From Delphinus delphis (Eukaryota > Chordata > Mammalia > Artiodactyla > Delphinidae): 64,000 bases of DNA. The notes beneath the pieces were generated by a model. That model had not been told where the DNA came from. It did not search any database and saw nothing but the letters and a program-made list of their open reading frames with translations. The position numbers and the translations under genes were made by a program. The stretch's first letter is position 1. The number at the start of each line of letters is the position of its first letter. Location of the stretch: positions 38,916,431 to 38,980,430 of the forward strand of contig NC_082696.1 of assembly GCF_949987515.2 (NCBI RefSeq), in the 5' to 3' direction. Shown one piece after another: positions 34,355-46,644 of the stretch.

Positions 34355-37300
34355 GGCTGTACCACTTGATCAACTACAACATCTTCTGTATTTCCCAGAC
34401 TTTACTGTTCCTTTAAAATACCCAGCCATGTTCTGCTTGATTTCTCTGATGCTGACTTTTCTTTCCTTGGTCTAAATTGTCTTTTCTTTGGTCTAAATTG
34501 TCTTTTCTTTGCTTACCCACATTTGGGTTCCCTTTCCAACCAAGTGATATGCTATCTGCCATTTGATCTTCAGGCATGGATGTTACCCAAGTGTCCTTGG
34601 ACAGCTTCAACAGTCCTTTCATGTGGTACTGAAACATCTTCATTTCAATTCTTTACTGCCCTTTTTCCTAATTATCAAATAAATCATTTCCATTAAAAAA
34701 TGATTTGGAAAGCTCAAAGATGCACGATTGAGTAGAAAAAAAGGCAACCATTATATTAAGAGCATGCGTGGATTTGGTTCTGCCACTTGCTAACTGTAAG
34801 GTTTTGGATCACATGCTCTTTGGAAAGCCCAGGGCCCCTCCTAAGTGTCATGGTCACTTCAGGCTCCAGCTTACCACCTTCAGCAGATTCTCATTTGAAG
34901 TTCTTCTTTGTACCTATCTGAGCTTCGACCCATAGGTGAAATCAGTAGATACTGATTTCACTGATTTCACTGATTTCTTTTTGTTTCTCCCAAATACCCT
35001 TCTCTTATAAGGACTCTGCTTGTGTGAGACTCTAAGTGAAGGTCTTAGAGGACCAAACCGAGTTTACTTCGGCGAAGCTAAAGTAAATCCTAAAATTGAA
35101 TATTAGAAATTCTTATTCTTTAAAGTTTCTGGGTGATTTCCTTATGTTATTTGGCTCTATCTCCTACCACTTTTCCTCCCTTCTCTTCTCAATCTTATTT
35201 CTCCCATGAGAGAAAGAAAACAAGTTCTCCCACTCTCTCCGGCAGAATAACTTGACTCTCATCAAACATATTGAGTTTTCTATTTCACACTACTTTTCCC
35301 ATATAAATCAAAAACCTTGTGAACAACATGTTAATGGCTACATATTATTCCATAATATTGAAATACATCATGTTCTTAATCAGCAATGGTTTGGACATTA
35401 AAACGTTTCATGTTTTTTTACTAGTATAAATTAATCTGAAGTTAACACTTCTTTGTGAATACATTTTTGCTCACATCTCAGATTATTTCGAGAATACTTA
35501 GTTTAGTGTTTACTCATTAAAAGCTTGATGAAAATAACTTTTTTTGCTGAAGAAATATTCTTAATTTAATAAAATACAATTATTAAAAACTTGGAAAAAT
35601 TTAAGAGCATTTTATTATTTTTTTCTTACCTTTCATTTCAAAATCAGTTCCCACCTGTGTTGGTATTTCCTGAAAAATTGGCTTATTTTATATGTCATCT
35701 GTGGAAGTTTGCACTACCTGTGGTGATCATAAAACAGTAGGTACTATTAGCATATACAAAACACTGTATTGTTTTCCTATCTTCCTTGCATATTATTATC
35801 TTGCCTCTTTTGGGATAATACATATTTCAACCCACAACTCATTTAGTCCCCCAGTCAAGCATTCCCCATCCCCCAGCTCTGTCTCCAGGCGCAAGAAAGC
35901 CTTTCCCACTGTCCTTCACCAAGGGCTGCAGTAGCAGTGGACTTACTGGACAGGACACTTCCCTTTCCTCTTCCACAGGAGCCTAAGGAAGGGTATTTAC
36001 ACCCAGTAGTAGTAATGGAGCATCATTGCGTGGCTGGGGCAGGCTGTGAGTGGAGGACAGGGGGAGGGGCCTCCTACCTGCTAACACTGCATTCCTGTTA
36101 ATGCTCAAGAGGACTGGGGATAGTGGTAGAATTCTACTTGAAGTGACTGGAAAGTTCCCTATGCTAGTTTGCAAAAGTTGGTAGAGTTGAACACTCTTGC
36201 ATTGTCTTTGGGGAATAATTTCCCTGATTGACAATAGCCTGATATCTAGAAGATGATTCTTTCCAACTGTCACAGTATAGGGTAAAAATGGCACTGAAAT
36301 GGCAAAAGGTAAATTATACTAATAATTAAGGTGTGATACAAGTGAAGTTGTTTCTATCTGTTGGCAAATAGCTTGTTTCACTTCTATTGCCCTTTTTTTC
36401 CATTCTGTACCCTGTATTTAGAGAAATAAGAAGGCAATAGGAAATAATTCTAATTTCCAATCCAAATGTAGTACCACATAAGGGCTGCTATGAATACATG
36501 CTTTTTGCATTCTCCTTAGGCACACAGAAGGAGTCATTCTTCCTTGTACTCCATTTTGTCTAGGTGGTACATAGAATGTTAAAAAGACCAGGGATTCAGA
36601 TCCCTGAAGACCTTCTACATTCAATTAATTGTGTACACTGGAATGAGCACATGAGAAGAATAACATGATTTCTCAGACCTTTCACAGTATGTGTAGATGA
36701 ATGGTGTTCAATAGGCAATACTGTTAACTTCTCAACAACTCCCCCAAGGGTCTCTTCCGTGCTGGCCTTTTCCATCTATCAGAATCAATGTGTTGCCAGA
36801 CAAAGAACCCTGATTCATTTAGTGTATGCTGGTCACTCATTATCCTGGCAATGAAGACTCTGGTTACAAAGTTTATTAGATTTAGAGATTGATGATTGTT
36901 GAGGGCTGGAGTCTGAGTTTTATGAATGCTTTGTAGCTTTCAGCTTTAATGACTAACAAGGGAAGTATTCCTTAGGCCCCTGCTGTTACATGACACAGGC
37001 ATCAAAAAGAGACTCCTAATTAAAAAGAACCAGAACCATTTTGCTCTGAGTTCTGGGGATTGGTTCACACAGTTTGGGAATGAACAGACTTTTTGCTTGA
37101 ATCAAATCCAATAATTTTGTTTAGATTTGGAAGAGCTCTTGGAATTTCTCTTCCAATACTTAGTGGGCAAGTTAGAAACATTAGTAACATTTATCTGGGG
37201 GCCTCTTCCATTAGCTGAAGTGTGGGCTAGTGTTGGGAGCCAACGTTCAGCAACCACAGGGGCTTTCTGGTATAGATCAGTGGTTGCCTGCCCCTGTAGC

Positions 37301-37395
37301 AGTGTTTTCTGCTATTGCTATCTGCTAAATCAGAATTATATCTCCAACACTTGTCTGAAGTCTTCCTAAGAGCTACCCATTTATAAGAATAAGAG
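34355..37395. other. No gene; two short tandem duplications
   Basis: Mostly unassigned. At about 34465-34509 a 21-bp unit (TTTCTTTGGTCTAAATTGTC) is repeated twice, and at 34951-34977 CTGATTTCA occurs about three times. The region 35850-36100 is somewhat GC-richer and holds a 103-codon minus-strand frame (35983-36294) that I do not recognise and do not call. Confidence 0.4.
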
Positions 37396-37399
37396 TAAT

Positions 37400-37645
37400 G
37401 AAGATTCTAGAACAATGAGCACCTACTCTGTACCAGGCAATGCTCAGTTCTTTAAATATATAATCTTACTTTAATCTTCAATACATGCCACAGGGTAACT
37501 AATAATATTATTTTAATTTTTTTTATAGAGGGAGAAACAGATTTAGAGAGGTTTAAAAATGTATCCCAAGTTACTTAATAAGAGACAAAGTGAGGATTCC
37601 ATTTTAAGTCTCTGATTCTAAAGCCCGTGCTTTTAGCTCCTGTGT
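37400..37645 (-). mobile_element. MIR-like fossil, antisense
   Basis: GAGCACCTACTCTGTACCAGG, ATAATCTTACTTTAATCTTC, TAGAGGGAGAAACAGATTTAG, ACTTAATAAGAGACAAAGTGAGG and GATTCTAAAGCCCGTGCTTTTAGC follow the reverse-complement order of MIR. Confidence 0.65.
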
Positions 37646-37649
37646 TATA

Positions 37650-40173
37650 TTACTTAAGTTTACCTAAATTGGTTGTATGATGAACTATAGTAATTGAAAG
37701 ATTGAAGTTCCTGAAACTTCACATTAGTTACAGATTTAAATGTTTGCCTCCATGTGAATTTTCAAAACCTCTAGAACATTCACCTGAGTGTCAGCCTGTC
37801 TTGTTTCCGTGTTTCAGTGTTCCAAATCTGAGCAGAGGGAAATAGCTGAAGGCCAGTGTGATGCTCAAGCTTGATAAACCTGCTGCATTGGCCTCTGGCT
37901 GAAAGCTTGAGAGAATAACAACACTGACAATTTTTGTTTTATAATGAGTATAATTATATTTTTAATAAACTTCAAGTGACTAAAATATCTTTCCTGGGGA
38001 TCATAGCATCATTTAAAAAGTCTTTTTTTTTTTTTGTAGCATAATGTCTGTAGCTTTCACATATCTTTTTTCCTTATTATTCTTAGTGCTTTTATGGTCA
38101 CAGAGTGTACGTTACCACAGTGCCTTTTGAGGACAGAAGAGATAAGAAGGGTTTGGTTTTGACACTGATGCCAATTTAACCAAATAGGTTGAATACCCAA
38201 CCTCTAAATTTGAAAATATAAACTGAAAAGTGTATAGTGTAGTGTGAGAATGTAGTGTGCAAAGTATATCTAACTTCTCTTATATTTGTCTTTGATGTAC
38301 CTAATTAACAAAGTAAGAGAGCCTTACTCCTGGGAGGCTTCTGAGGGTGTCATTGAATTTCACTTTGGGGCATTTTCAAAAATATAGGGAAAAGATCACT
38401 TGAAATGATTCATTCTTGTTGGGTTGCATTATGGCATTACTTATACCTTGCTGTCAGTGCCATTTTAAAGTTAAGACCCTTCGATTGCTTGGATTACTAA
38501 GGTTAGCTAACAAGCTATTAGAAATGTAAACTTAAGAGAGAGTCAGTTCCTAAGATGTGAAAAAGGAAACTCTTTATCACCCTCTTCTTTTTCCATCTAG
38601 ATTTTTGCTCTATTTAAAGGGTTGCACGTATATTATTTTACAAGGACATGACCATGCCAAATGTCCTTCTTATATCAATTAAAGTCAACAAACTCATCTG
38701 GGGCACTGACCTTGTGCAAGACATTGAATGAGGTACAATGTCCACATTGGCTCCTGTCTCTTCTATCACTAGGATTAATAATCCTTCTGTAGTTTCAGTC
38801 CCACCTCAGATTCCTGTTATAAGAGAGAAAGAAGTGAAGAGTTTTATTTTCTTTGTTTTCTCTGAACCTAGTACCTTGGTACGTATGTACCTGTCGTACC
38901 TTCAAGTTTCCAAGTGCTAGGCTTTCTTTCTATGAGTTCCTTGTATTCTATGTGGGTTGCCCTTTACTGGGGCCTCTACCCACTAGCAGCCTCATATTGC
39001 ACAGATCATCCAAGTTTGCGTGGGTTCTGGAGAGGATCTCATTTCCCTTCTGTTCCTTCCTCTCTGGGCTTACCTCTTGGTTAATTGAATGTACTTTCTT
39101 GACTTGCACTCTATAAAAACATTCATATTTGGTACCAAGTCTTCAGGCAGCAGATACCTGTACTCCCAAATTTAGTTCTCCAAAATCTAAATTATAAATC
39201 TCCTAAGCCTTTGCTATTTTATTCTGCACTTACAAAGATTTCTATTTTTTAAAAAATCTGAACAAAACAGTATAATTTGTCCTTCAGTTAGATTGTAAAT
39301 ACTCTTCAGTAGTCTTCATTTCTTTAGTTAATTGTTTGCCACTTTTTGGTCAAAGTTAAATGGAATGCTGAGTCTAAGTTGTATATTTATGTGTAATCAT
39401 GATAAAATCCTTCGGTTTTGGCTATAAATATTTTACAGCACTCTTCTTCAACATGAAGTAAAATGAGGACTCTATTCCTAATTAGGACTTCAGGAAGATT
39501 TTATGCAAGAACCTAGGAATTATTTTGAATCTTAGCCCTTCTGCTTTCTAATCATCTTTGTCTTAATCATACTGTTTCTTCTGTGTTATTTTCCTATTGC
39601 TTTGAATTTTCTGGAGAAACAAAAATTGCTTATGTGAAGGGATAACTATTTGGAGGGAAGTTTACTCAATGGATCCAATGACCAGTTTTGGGGTGGCATT
39701 AATTGCTTATATCTTAGTGATACAGAGGGGGTCTTGGTGGCAAGGCAACTTCTCGAGGGTGACAGATTGTTTTACAAAGATTGGGATCTAAAAATTAATG
39801 AAAAAATTTAAAATAACACATTAAGTATGTAGCAGAGCAAAAATTCTTCTCTACCTTCTTTGGGTCTCTGGCTATGCCAAAGAATTAAACTGACATAAGA
39901 CAAATTAACAGGGCAAAATTATACAAATGTTACTGAATTTTTACATGCACATGGGAGCCTTCAAAAGAGAAAGCCTGAAGAAGTGACCAGAGCAGGAAGC
40001 TTTTACATCTTTTAGACAAAGAAGCAATACATTTATGAAGAATTGACAAGACAAAGGGGTTTGAAGAAATAACCAGGAAGATAAGGGTTAGTTTAACAGC
40101 CTTTATAGCCCTAAATTTCCTGTCTCTGGTGATAAGGTTGTCTTCTATTCTCCGGGCACAGGGAGGGTGCCTT
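37650..40173. other. No gene recognised
   Basis: Unassigned. Frames of 60-87 codons at 38738-39116 overlap one another in different phases and have no motif. Confidence 0.45.
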
Positions 40174-40184
40174 TCTCATAGAAT

Positions 40185-40761
40185 TTTTTTTTTTTTTTAC
40201 ATCTTTATTGGAGTATAATTGCTTTATAATGGTGTGTTAGTTTCTGCTTTATAACAAAGTGAATCAGTTATACATATGTTCCCATATCTCTTCCCTCTTG
40301 CGTCTCCCTCCCTCCCTCCCTCCCTATCCCACCCCTCCAGGCGGTCACAAAGCACCGAGCTGATCTCCCTGTGCTATGCGGCTGCTTCCCACTAGCTATC
40401 TACCTTATGTTTGGTAGTGTATATATGTCCAAGCCTGTCTCTCGCTTTGTCACAGCTTACCCTTCCCCCCCCCCCCAGATATCCTCAAGTCCGTTCTCTA
40501 GTAGGTCTGTGTCTTTATTCCTGTCTTACCCCTAGGTTCTTCATGACTTTTTTTTTTCTTAAATTCCATATATATGAGTTAGCATACGGTATTTGTCTTT
40601 CTCTTTCTGACTTACTTCACTCTGTATGACAGACTCTAGGTCTATCCACCTCATTACAAATAGCTCAATTTCGTTTCTTTTTATGGCTGAGTAATATTCC
40701 ATTGTATATATGTGCCACATCTTCTTTATCCATTCATCCGATGATGGACACTTAACCTAAG
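40185..40761 (-). mobile_element. Young 5'-truncated LINE-1, antisense, with target duplication
   Basis: Poly-T at 40184-40198 followed by ACATCTTTATTGGAGTATAATTG, TAATGGTGTGTTAGTTTCTGC, CCAGGCGGTCACAAAGCACC, CCTGTGCTATGCGGCTGC, a C-run and GCTGAGTAATATTCCATTGTA: the reversed cetacean L1 3'UTR into the ORF2 tail. TCTCATAGAAT occurs at 40174-40184 and 40762-40772 as an 11-bp target duplication. The 577-bp insert holds a (CCCT)n stretch at about 40302-40324. Low divergence and intact flanks suggest a recent insertion. Confidence 0.94.
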
Positions 40762-40772
40762 TCTCATAGAAT

Positions 40773-41695
40773 ATTTATCTCCTGCTTTCAGGAGTACAAA
40801 GGAGGGTCAGAATGACCTTCATGCACTGGCTGTTTCTTAGGTACCTTTAATTCAAAATAATCAGTATACCAAAGTGACATATTTGGGGTTGCCATATTCT
40901 GAACCCCTTCAAGTATATTCTGTGCTCTGAGAACTCCAGTATTAAATTAGGTGGAGAGCTCTCTGTTGGAATAAAGGCAGATAAATGTGTTCTACACCCT
41001 GACCTCTGATCCACATGCATGACAATAAAGTTAGCCCTTGCCCTTTATTTGAATGCATTGAAATTACGTATCTAAGAGTGGGTCTGCCAGTTAGCTCCTG
41101 GCAACAGGACAGGGATTCATGTGCTGCATGAGGAGATGAAGTACATGTGCTGAGCTCTGCGGACTCCTTCAGTCCTTTTGGCAGCAGGACCCAGGTCAGT
41201 GATACAACTGTGCTGAACAATTGCTACTGCACAATTGAACATCCTGCTCTATACTTCCTGCATCATCTGTGGTCACTCACAGTAAGTCATATGGCCAAGT
41301 GTGATGTCAGTGAGGCAGGAAAATATTATACTGCATTCACTGGCAAGCCCTGCAGGTCACATGGCCTGCCTCTTAATTCTTGAAAACTAGTATTTCATGA
41401 TCATATATTTTATAGACTTCAGTTTCATTGTCTTTTAACAGTTATAGTATGAAAGAAAGCATACATCTATTGTTTAGTGTTCCCTTTCCTTTATAAAATA
41501 TGGTATATATATATCTCCATAAACAATGTATTTTAGTTTCACTTGTTCCTTAACTTCATAAAAATGCTTTCATACTGAATCACTAAATGTAGTTCTCTGT
41601 GGCTTAATGTCATATTTGGCTCAATATTATGTTATAAGTTATGTAATTTTGGTTTATTTTGGGCTCTTCATAATGTTTATGTGAATAGGTATGTC
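40773..41695. other. No gene recognised
   Basis: Two overlapping 78-92 codon frames on opposite strands around 40942-41383 have no recognisable motif. The right part is AT-rich and may belong to the old L1 that follows. Confidence 0.4.
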
Positions 41696-41699
41696 TGTT

Positions 41700-42060
41700 T
41701 CTCCTCCAATACAACCCTGTTTTAACTACTAATAATTGCTAATAACTCAATGTTTTCCAGGACAAGAGTCCCCCCCACCTTATTCTTCTTGGTTAATCTT
41801 TGGACTTTGCTTGTCCATATAAATTTTATAATCAGCTTGAAAAATTCTATGAAGAACTTTGTTGGGGTTTTGATAGGAATTGTATTAATTTTACAAGTCT
41901 CTTTCTGTAAATTTGACATTTTTTGGAATATTGAAGCTTCTTCTCCACTAGCAAGTGATTAATAAATACAGTAAATGGGGAATTTTTTGTTTATGTCTTC
42001 ATTAATGCTTTATAGTGCTCTATATAGAGTTATTGTACACTTTCTTAGGTATATTCTCAG
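41700..42060 (-). mobile_element. LINE-1 ORF2 fragment, antisense
   Basis: The minus-strand frame 41722-41919 contains IPIKTPTKFFIEF, IIKFIWTSK and KKNKVGG, the stretch just after the reverse-transcriptase domain in L1 ORF2 proteins. On DNA, GATAGGAATTGTATTAATTT is the reversed L1 text of that region. A second copy of the same L1 segment lies at 44130-44400, so these are two separate L1 copies. No complete frame survives. Confidence 0.82.
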
Positions 42061-42099
42061 ATGCCTTATATTTTATGTGTATCTATTTGTGTGTGTATT

Positions 42100-42240
42100 T
42101 AGATACAAAAAACATGTAGTATATATTTTATATATATATAAATATAGATTTAAATATATGTAATATATAAATATATTTTTGTGTTACACATAAAATATTT
42201 AAATTATATCCACATAATATAATTTAATTAATACTAATAT
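42100..42240. repeat. AT-rich low-complexity tract
   Basis: TATATTTTATATATATATAA, AAATATATGTAATATATAA and similar text, nearly free of G and C. Possible microsatellite decay within the old L1 block. Confidence 0.85.
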
Positions 42241-42505
42241 ATTGATTTTAAATCTGGCCAGTTTGCTAAGTGCTTATATTATTTAAAACAATTTTCTGGT
42301 AGATTATTTTGGGTTTTCTTTGGAGATAAAAGAATCAAATAACGTCTAAATAATAAAAATTTGTTTCTTACTCTTAAATCTTACTTTATCTTCATCTTTT
42401 CTTAATAAGCTTGCTAGGACCTCAACTCTAATGTTCAGTGCTTTGTCTTTGATTTCAATCAAAGTTATGCTACTAATTGCCATTAAAATATTTACTTTTG
42501 TTCTT

Positions 42506-43140
42506 TTAAAAAACTGAGGTATAACTTACATATGATAAAATCACACTTTAATAAGTATGATTTTTAGGTTTTAGAGTTGTGCAAATGTCTCCACAGTCTA
42601 GTTTTGGAACATTTCCATCAACCCAAAAGTTCCTTTGTTCACATTTGCAGTCAATCCCCACTCCCACCTTCACTACTAGGCAACCACTGATCTGTTTTTG
42701 TTGTTATAAATTTGATTTTTCATACCATTTCACATAAATGGAATTATACAATATGTAGCTCCTTTGTGTCTGGGTTTTTTATTCAGCAGTGTTTTTGAGG
42801 TTCATGCATGTGTAGCATGTTTTATTGCTGAATACTATTTCATTGTATGAGAATACCACACTTAGTTTATCCATTCTTCAGTTGATGGACAATTGAATTA
42901 TTTCTAGTTTTTGCTACTATAAATAATGTTGCTATGGACATTTGTGTATCTGTATCTTTGTGTACATAATTTTTTATTTCTCTTGGGTAGATTCCTAGAA
43001 GTGGAATGGCTGGGCTGCATAAGTTTATGTTTAATATTTTAGGCAACTGCCAAACTAGTTTCCAAAGTGGTTGTACTATTTCACATTCACAAGTAATAAA
43101 CGAAGTTTCCAGTCTCTCCACATGCTTGCCAATACTTAGG
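42506..43140 (-). mobile_element. Old LINE-1 ORF2 tail and 3'UTR, antisense
   Basis: The minus-strand frame 42867-43121 reads VQPLWKLVWQLPK, PAIPLLGIYPREIK and ATLFIVAKT, the C-terminal part of L1 ORF2. The 3'UTR follows to the left, with ACTGAGGTATAACTTACATATG at 42512-42533. It abuts, at about 43140, a sense L1 covering the same part of the element. Confidence 0.85.
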
Positions 43141-44080
43141 TAAACTGGACTTCACCAAAATTAAAAACTTCGAGCTTCAAAGGATATTAGCTCTTACAAC
43201 TCAACAGTAAAAAGAAAAATAACCCATTTGAAAATGGGCAAAGAATTTGAATATACATTTCTCTAAAGGAAATATACAAAGGCCAATAGGAACATGAAAA
43301 GATGGTCATATAATTATCTATTAGGGAAATGCAAATCAAAACCACAGTGAGATATTTCTTCAGATTCATTAAGATAACTGTAATAAAGACATACAGTAAC
43401 AAGTGTTGGTAGGGATTTCGAAAATTGGAATCCTCATCCATTGCTGATGGGAATGTAAAATGATGTAACAACTTTGGAAAACAGTTCAGCAGTTCCTCAA
43501 AAAGTTAAGCATACAGTTACCTTAATATGCAGCAGTTACACTCCTAAGTATATACTCAAGAGAAATGAAAACTTATTTTCACACAAAACTTGTACACAAA
43601 TATTGATAGAATTATTCATGATAACCCAAAGTGGAAACAACCTAAATATCCAAAACCAGAATGGATAAAATATGGCATATTCATACAATGGAATATTTTC
43701 AGCAGTAGAAAGAAATGAAGTACTGATACATGCTACAACATGGATGAACCTTGAAAATATTATGTGAAGTGAAAGAAGCCAGTCACTAAAGACCACACAT
43801 GTTGTATGATTGCATTTATATGAAATGTCCAGAAGAGGCAAATCTCTAGAGACCAAAAGTAGATTAGTGGTTGCCTAGGGCTGGAGAGAGTTGGGGATTA
43901 CATAGGTAGTGATTTTTAGTACGTGTGGGTTTCTTTTTGGGCTAACGAACATGTTTTAAAATTAGATAATGCTAATGGTCACATAACTATGTGAATATAC
44001 TGAAAATCATGGAATTGCACACTTTAAAAGGATAAATTTAATTGTGAATTATGGCTCAATAAAGCTATTATAAAAATAAA
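43141..44080 (+). mobile_element. Old LINE-1 ORF2 tail and 3' end, sense
   Basis: Contains GGGCAAAGAATTTGAATATAC, GGGAAATGCAAATCAAAACC, GGAAAACAGTTCAGCAGTTCC, CATGCTACAACATGGATGAACC, GTTGCCTAGGGCTGGAGAG and a terminal AATAAAGC polyadenylation signal at about 44058. This is the L1M ORF2 C-terminus and 3'UTR in sense. Its reading frame is broken by several stops. It overlaps in content with the antisense fragment on its left, so the pair forms an imperfect inverted repeat. Confidence 0.88.
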
Positions 44081-44099
44081 TGGATTATAAATATAAGGG

Positions 44100-45400
44100 T
44101 TTATTTCTGGACTGTCAATTCTGACCCACTGATATGCCTATCCCTGGGCTAATACCATACTTATATGATTACTGGTGCTTTATAGTAAGTTTTGAAATCA
44201 AATAGTTTTCCAACTGTGTTGTTCTTTTTCACAACTGTTTCTGGATATTCTATGTCATTTGCATTTCCATACAGATTTTAGGATTAGATTGTCAATTTCT
44301 ACAAAAATGCCTACTACAGTTGATAAAGGGTGCATTGAATTTATAGATCAATTAGCAGTTACCATGTTGACAATACTAAGTCATGCAATTCATGGACGTG
44401 GAATGTACCTTCATTTACTTAGATCTCTAATTATCTCAGCAATATTATATGATTTTCAGTATGCATGTCTTACACTGCTTTTGTTAAATTTATTCCTAGG
44501 TATTTTATTATATTAAATGCTATCATGAATGGTAATGTTTCCTTAATTTATTTTCAGTATTTTCATTGCTAGTATACTGAAATACAATTGACTTTTATTT
44601 ATTGATCTTGTAGCAATAAAATGTGACCTTCCTTAACTTATCTATTAGTTCTAGTAGATTTTATATGTGTGGATTTTTTTGAGATTTTCTACAAACAAGA
44701 CTATGTCATCTATGAATAAAACAGTTTTATACTTTTTCTTTTCCAATATGGTTGCCCTTAATTTATTATTATCACCACTACCACCACCATCATGATCATA
44801 ATCCTCATCTAGTCTTAGAACCTCCAACGCGATGTTGAATAAAAGCAACAAAATCAGACAATATTGCCTTGTCCCCACCCTTAGGAGGAAAGCACTCAGT
44901 CTTTCACTAAGAATGATGTTAGATGTGAAATTCTGTGTATGATTCCCCTTTATCAGGTTGAGAAATTTTCCTTCTGTACCCAACTTGTTGAGAGTTTTTA
45001 TTATGAGTGGATGTTAGATTTATCAAATAATTTTTCTGTATCGTGATCATAAGTTTTTAATCTTTCACTTTATTAATGAAGTATATTATAATAATTGATT
45101 TTCAATGTTAATGCATCCTTGCACCAATAGGATAAATCCTTTTTATTATGCTGTTTCTTTTTACATATTATATTTGTTTTGCCAATATTTTATTAAGGAG
45201 TTTTGGATCTTTCTTTATGAGTGATATCGGTCTGTAGCTTTCTTTCCTTGTGACGTCTTTGTCTTCATGCTTTGGTTTCAGAGTAATTGTTGTCAGAGTA
45301 CCAATAACTATTGGTAGGTCTTCCCTTGGCTTGTATTTTCTGAGGAAGAATTGGTATTATCTATTTTTCAAATAGTTGATAAAATTTCACCTGTGAAGTG
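44100..45400 (-). mobile_element. LINE-1 ORF2 relic incl. reverse-transcriptase active site, antisense
   Basis: The minus-strand frame 44651-44983 (110 codons) shows EGKFLNLIK, SNIILSERLSAF, LRVGTRQYC and LLLFNIALEVL, then FIDD with VLFVEN, the L1 reverse-transcriptase order. The catalytic box, normally F/Y-A-D-D, is F-I-D-D at 44705-44716: both aspartates remain and the alanine is replaced. A CCA/TCA-rich stretch (about 44771-44810) has replaced sequence just before it, giving an Asp/Gly-rich insert. Elsewhere stops and shifts break the frame, so it is a fossil. It continues beyond the LTR at 46025. Confidence 0.87.
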
Positions 45401-45404
45401 GTCA

Positions 45405-46020
45405 AGCAGTCAAGCAGCAGTGCAGTGGCTAATCAGGCCACAAGTATTACTACTGCAGTTGTTAGGTTGACTTTTCACACATATATCCATAAATTAGTCA
45501 TATAAGAAGACAACAGCCCAAATGAATTCAGAGAGTTTATTACTTACACAGAAAACAAAAGTATGATCAGCAGAGTCTAGTCTCAACTCCCCACATCCCT
45601 AGTGCCATAGGATGACACAGAACCATAGTCCAAATGGCAGACAACACAAGCAGTGTGTCACTCGGTCATGGAGAAGTGGTCTCTAAAATATGAGCAAGCA
45701 GTTTTATAAACTTCTGTAGAAGCCTCCAGCTATATCCTAAGGAAGGGCTGGGAGGGCAAGTTGGAAATTTCTGTACTCAGCTGAAACCAGAGAGATGGAT
45801 GAAAATGCCTGTGGCAGTCTTCCACAAGATAGGAATGAGAAATTGCCTTGTGACAACTCCTCAACAGACTAACCTCCTCTTGTTTCAGAAGAAATCATAG
45901 GACATTCCACCAAGACTTGGGTTAGACTGCAGTCAAGCCTTGCCTGTGAGGCCTCCTACATGGCCTACATGGAAGCGTGTAAGGTTACTAGAGTGCTTTG
46001 GCAGAGCCTTTCTCGTGCAA
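45405..46020 (-). mobile_element. Solo-LTR-like insertion inside the LINE-1 relic
   Basis: L1 text stops after TTCACCTGTGAAG (about 45401) and resumes at CCTGGTACTGGGCTTTTC (about 46025), so roughly 620 bp were inserted. Read on the minus strand the insert has a TATAAAA box (about 45703), an AATAAA signal (about 45538-45543) about 165 bases further on, and a T/C-rich end, the U3-R-U5 layout of a retroviral LTR. I cannot name the family and could not fix the target duplication. No retroviral coding sequence is attached. Confidence 0.6.
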
Positions 46021-46024
46021 AAAT

Positions 46025-46640
46025 CCTGGTACTGGGCTTTTCTTTGTGGAAATATTTTAAATTAATTCAATTTCTTTCCTTATTTTAGACCTATTCATAA
46101 TTTCTATTTCCTCTTCAGTTAGAAAAGATATTTATTCAGTTAGTTTTGGTAATTTATGTCTTTCTAGGAATTTGTTCATTTCATCTAAGCTATCTAATTT
46201 GTTGGTTTAGCATTAATTTATAATCATTTTATTTCTGTGAGATTGGTAATAATGCGCCTCTTTCATTCCTGATACTGGTAATTAGCATCTGCTCTTTTTT
46301 TCTAGTTCAGTGTAGCAACAAGTTTGTCAATTTTGTAATCTTTTCAAAGAGCCAACTTCTTATTTCATTGTATTTTTTCCATTTTTCAGTTTTCTGTTTC
46401 AGTGATTTTTTTCTCCAGTTATTATTATTTCTTTATGTTTATTTTGCTGCATTTATCTGATATCTTTAGGTGGAAGCTTACATTATTGATGTGAAATCTT
46501 TTATTTGATAAAAGCATTAAATGCTCTAAGCACAGCTTTAGCTGCATTCCATAAATTTTTATATGTTGCATTTTAATTTTAGTGAATCTTGATTATTATC
46601 TTTAATGAGTGAAGTTTGATATTGGTTTTTATTTCCAGGG
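46025..46640 (-). mobile_element. LINE-1 ORF2 relic, antisense, continuation past the LTR
   Basis: GGGCTTTTCTTTGTGGAAA, AGACCTATTCATAATTTC, GGAATTTGTTCATTTCATC, AGAGCCAACTTCTTATTTC and GCTGCATTCCATAAATTTTT are reversed L1 ORF2 in the order expected directly upstream (in L1 terms) of the 44100-45400 part. Together the two parts are one L1 interrupted by the LTR. Confidence 0.85.
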
Positions 46641-46644
46641 CAAG

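Noticed and set aside
35983..36294. 103-codon minus-strand frame in a slightly GC-richer patch
   Set aside because: No recognisable domain or periodicity. The frame probably reflects the modest rise in GC content.
40302..40480. CCCT and C-run stretches as a G-quadruplex regulatory element
   Set aside because: They belong to the L1 3'UTR, where such G-rich (minus-strand) tracts are normal, so there is no reason to give them a local role.
41722..41919. Open frame with similarity to reverse-transcriptase-associated sequence as a host gene
   Set aside because: It is a fragment of L1 ORF2, not a cellular gene.
42506..44080. Twin-priming inversion as the explanation for the two abutting L1 fragments
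   Set aside because: Both fragments cover the same part of L1, whereas twin priming gives adjacent, non-overlapping parts as at 49838-50210.
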